DNA of 64,000 nucleotides, taken from Pantoea vagans (GTDB lineage Bacteria > Pseudomonadota > Gammaproteobacteria > Enterobacterales > Enterobacteriaceae). Every line of letters begins with the position of its first letter. Position 1 is the first letter of the stretch. Positions 63,206 to 64,000 of the stretch are shown piece by piece. A program made the position numbers and the translations under genes. A model generated the notes under the pieces. That model searched no databases. It saw nothing but the letters and a program-made list of their open reading frames with translations, and was not told where the DNA came from. The stretch spans positions 434,001-498,000 of the forward strand of contig NZ_CP038854.1 of the NCBI RefSeq assembly GCF_004792415.1, written 5' to 3'.

Positions 63206-63750
63206 AAGCCTATGCACTCCCGAAGATGGGTTAACGCGCGACGGATCCAGCTTTTTACCGTGCCTTCGGGCTGGCTCATGGAGAGTGCGATCTCACTCTG
63301 TGACAGACCACGATAATAGGCGAGCGAAAGGCTTTGTCGCTGTTCTGACGGTAACTGCGCCATACAGTGCTGAAGGCGGCGCGCCTCTGCCGGACTGTCG
63401 TCTGAGGGACGTGAACGCTCAAAACCCGCTTCCGCTTCGCTGATTTCCTCTATCGAACAGCATCTGTTCTCATGTTTACGCAGAAAATCGATCGCTCTGT
63501 TTCTGGCAATGTGACTGAGCCAGATAAGCGGTTCACTGCGCTTGTGGTCGTAGTAGTTTGCCGACTGCCAGATTTGAATAAAGGTGTCGTGGAGGATCTC
63601 TTCTGCCCAGTCGCGCCGTCTGACCATACGCAGAATAATGCCGTAAAGCCGGGGTGAGAGGACGTGATAGAGCCGCGCCAGCGCAGATTTATCGCCGCAG
63701 GCAATCTGGTTCATTAAGTCAGCCTGAATATGAGGCACAGTTTTTGTCAT
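63202..63750 (-). CDS. ECF sigma factor, SigK/RpoE-like
   Basis: A 182-aa sigma-70 family ECF protein: region 2 (YGIILRMVRRRDWAEEILHDTFIQIWQSA, DPPLIWLSHIARNRAIDFLRK type) and region 4 (QRQSLSLAYYRGLSQSEIALSMSQPEGTVKSWIRRALTHLRE). AGGGAAG before the ATG giving MTKTVPH fixes the start. It should direct transcription of its own operon and of the neighbouring fasciclin gene, as SigK does for MPT70 in mycobacteria. Confidence 0.9.
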   Translation of the reverse strand: MTKTVPHIQADLMNQIACGDKSALARLYHVLSPRLYGIILRMVRRRDWAEEILHDTFIQIWQSANYYDHKRSEPLIWLSHIARNRAIDFLRKHENRCCSIEEISEAEAGFERSRPSDDSPAEARRLQHCMAQLPSEQRQSLSLAYYRGLSQSEIALSMSQPEGTVKSWIRRALTHLRECIGL

Positions 63751-63811
63751 CGGCTTCCCTGTTAAAGGTGTAGCCACGGTATCAGTGGCTACACACAGTA
63801 TAGGTAACGCT

Positions 63812-64000
63812 TTACGGCATCAGCACGGTATCGATAACGTCAATGACGCCGTTACTCTGATTCACATCATAAGTGGTAATGTTAGCGACATTGCCCTGAG
63901 CATCTTTAAGCTGAATGTTGTGCGGGCCGTTTGCCATCACCCACAGGGAGGCGCCATTTACCGTTTTCAGCTCCGCTTTGCCTCCACCCGATTTGATTTT
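63812..64000 (-). CDS. fasciclin (FAS1) domain protein, C-terminal part
   Basis: The reverse strand from the right edge reads KSGGGKAELKTVNGASLWVM and ends NGVIDVIDTVLMP*. The last stretch matches the FAS1 H2 box (N-G-V-I-x-V-I-D-x-V-L-x-P). The gene starts beyond the window. FAS1 proteins are secreted or surface adhesion proteins. Fasciclin-ECF sigma-anti-sigma is a conserved trio; here it is oriented as one transcription direction, the fasciclin first. Confidence 0.88.
   Translation of the reverse strand, partial: KIKSGGGKAELKTVNGASLWVMANGPHNIQLKDAQGNVANITTYDVNQSNGVIDVIDTVLMP

Noticed and set aside
1..64000. CRISPR array, tRNA or rRNA genes
   Set aside because: No regularly spaced identical repeats with unique spacers and no cloverleaf or rRNA sequence were seen on either strand.

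Overview
The window looks like DNA of an Erwiniaceae bacterium, most likely Pantoea or a close Erwinia relative. This is inferred from the gene content (galactan operon, YcgZ/YmgA/YmgB-type regulators, tartrate genes, fasciclin/ECF-sigma locus) and enterobacterial-type codon use and promoters. No rRNA, tRNA, replication or conjugation gene is visible, so I cannot say whether it is chromosome or a large plasmid. The many unrelated one- and two-gene metabolic or regulatory units suggest an accessory region.

Layout. 0-6.6 kb: a galactan-use locus. A minus-strand operon (binding protein, two permeases, GH53 galactanase, GH42 beta-galactosidase cut by the window edge) is divergent from its ABC ATPase, with a CRP-like site between them. 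6.6-12.7 kb: a DcrB-like periplasmic protein, small membrane proteins, an M48 metalloprotease, a YiiG-like lipoprotein, a decayed glutathione transferase and a cupin.

12.9-42.6 kb: a patchwork of short units: LysR+MFS, YcgZ/YmgA/YmgB cluster+recombinase, UbiA, amidase operon+GntR, GNAT, LysR+oxidoreductase, SRPBCC+LysR, chemoreceptor, a second YcgZ cluster+recombinase, GNAT, LysR+SDR, GrpB, VOC and CheZ. Nearly every boundary between units carries one copy of a repeat built from two 24-bp hairpin modules about 15 bp apart. The left module is GTCCGCT-N10-AGCGGAC. The right module is GTCCGCTT-TGTGCCAG-AAGCGGAC. Every right module that I can orient points the same way, whatever the strand of the neighbouring genes. 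Two almost identical 860-bp elements encode a FimB-sized tyrosine recombinase (200 aa, complete R-K-H-R-H-Y set), and in both the gene lies between a left and a right module. The arrangement resembles a gene-cassette array without an integron integrase. This is the most interesting signal here; mobility is inferred, not shown.

The chemoreceptor and the orphan cheZ in this zone each have a good FliA (sigma-28) promoter, which would tie them to a flagellar regulon encoded elsewhere.

42.6-64 kb: a GST gene with two TetR-type operators around a strong promoter, followed by its likely TetR repressor; a phytase-like esterase with a possible Pho box; a DUF2157/GDYXXLXY membrane pair; an AT-rich leader before four tandem genes for secreted Gly-Gly-X repeat proteins; a 2H phosphoesterase; a P-loop nucleotide kinase; an FAD oxidoreductase; eptA; a tartrate operon (LysR, MFS, tartrate dehydrogenase, glycerate kinase); and a fasciclin/anti-sigma/ECF sigma locus running off the right edge.
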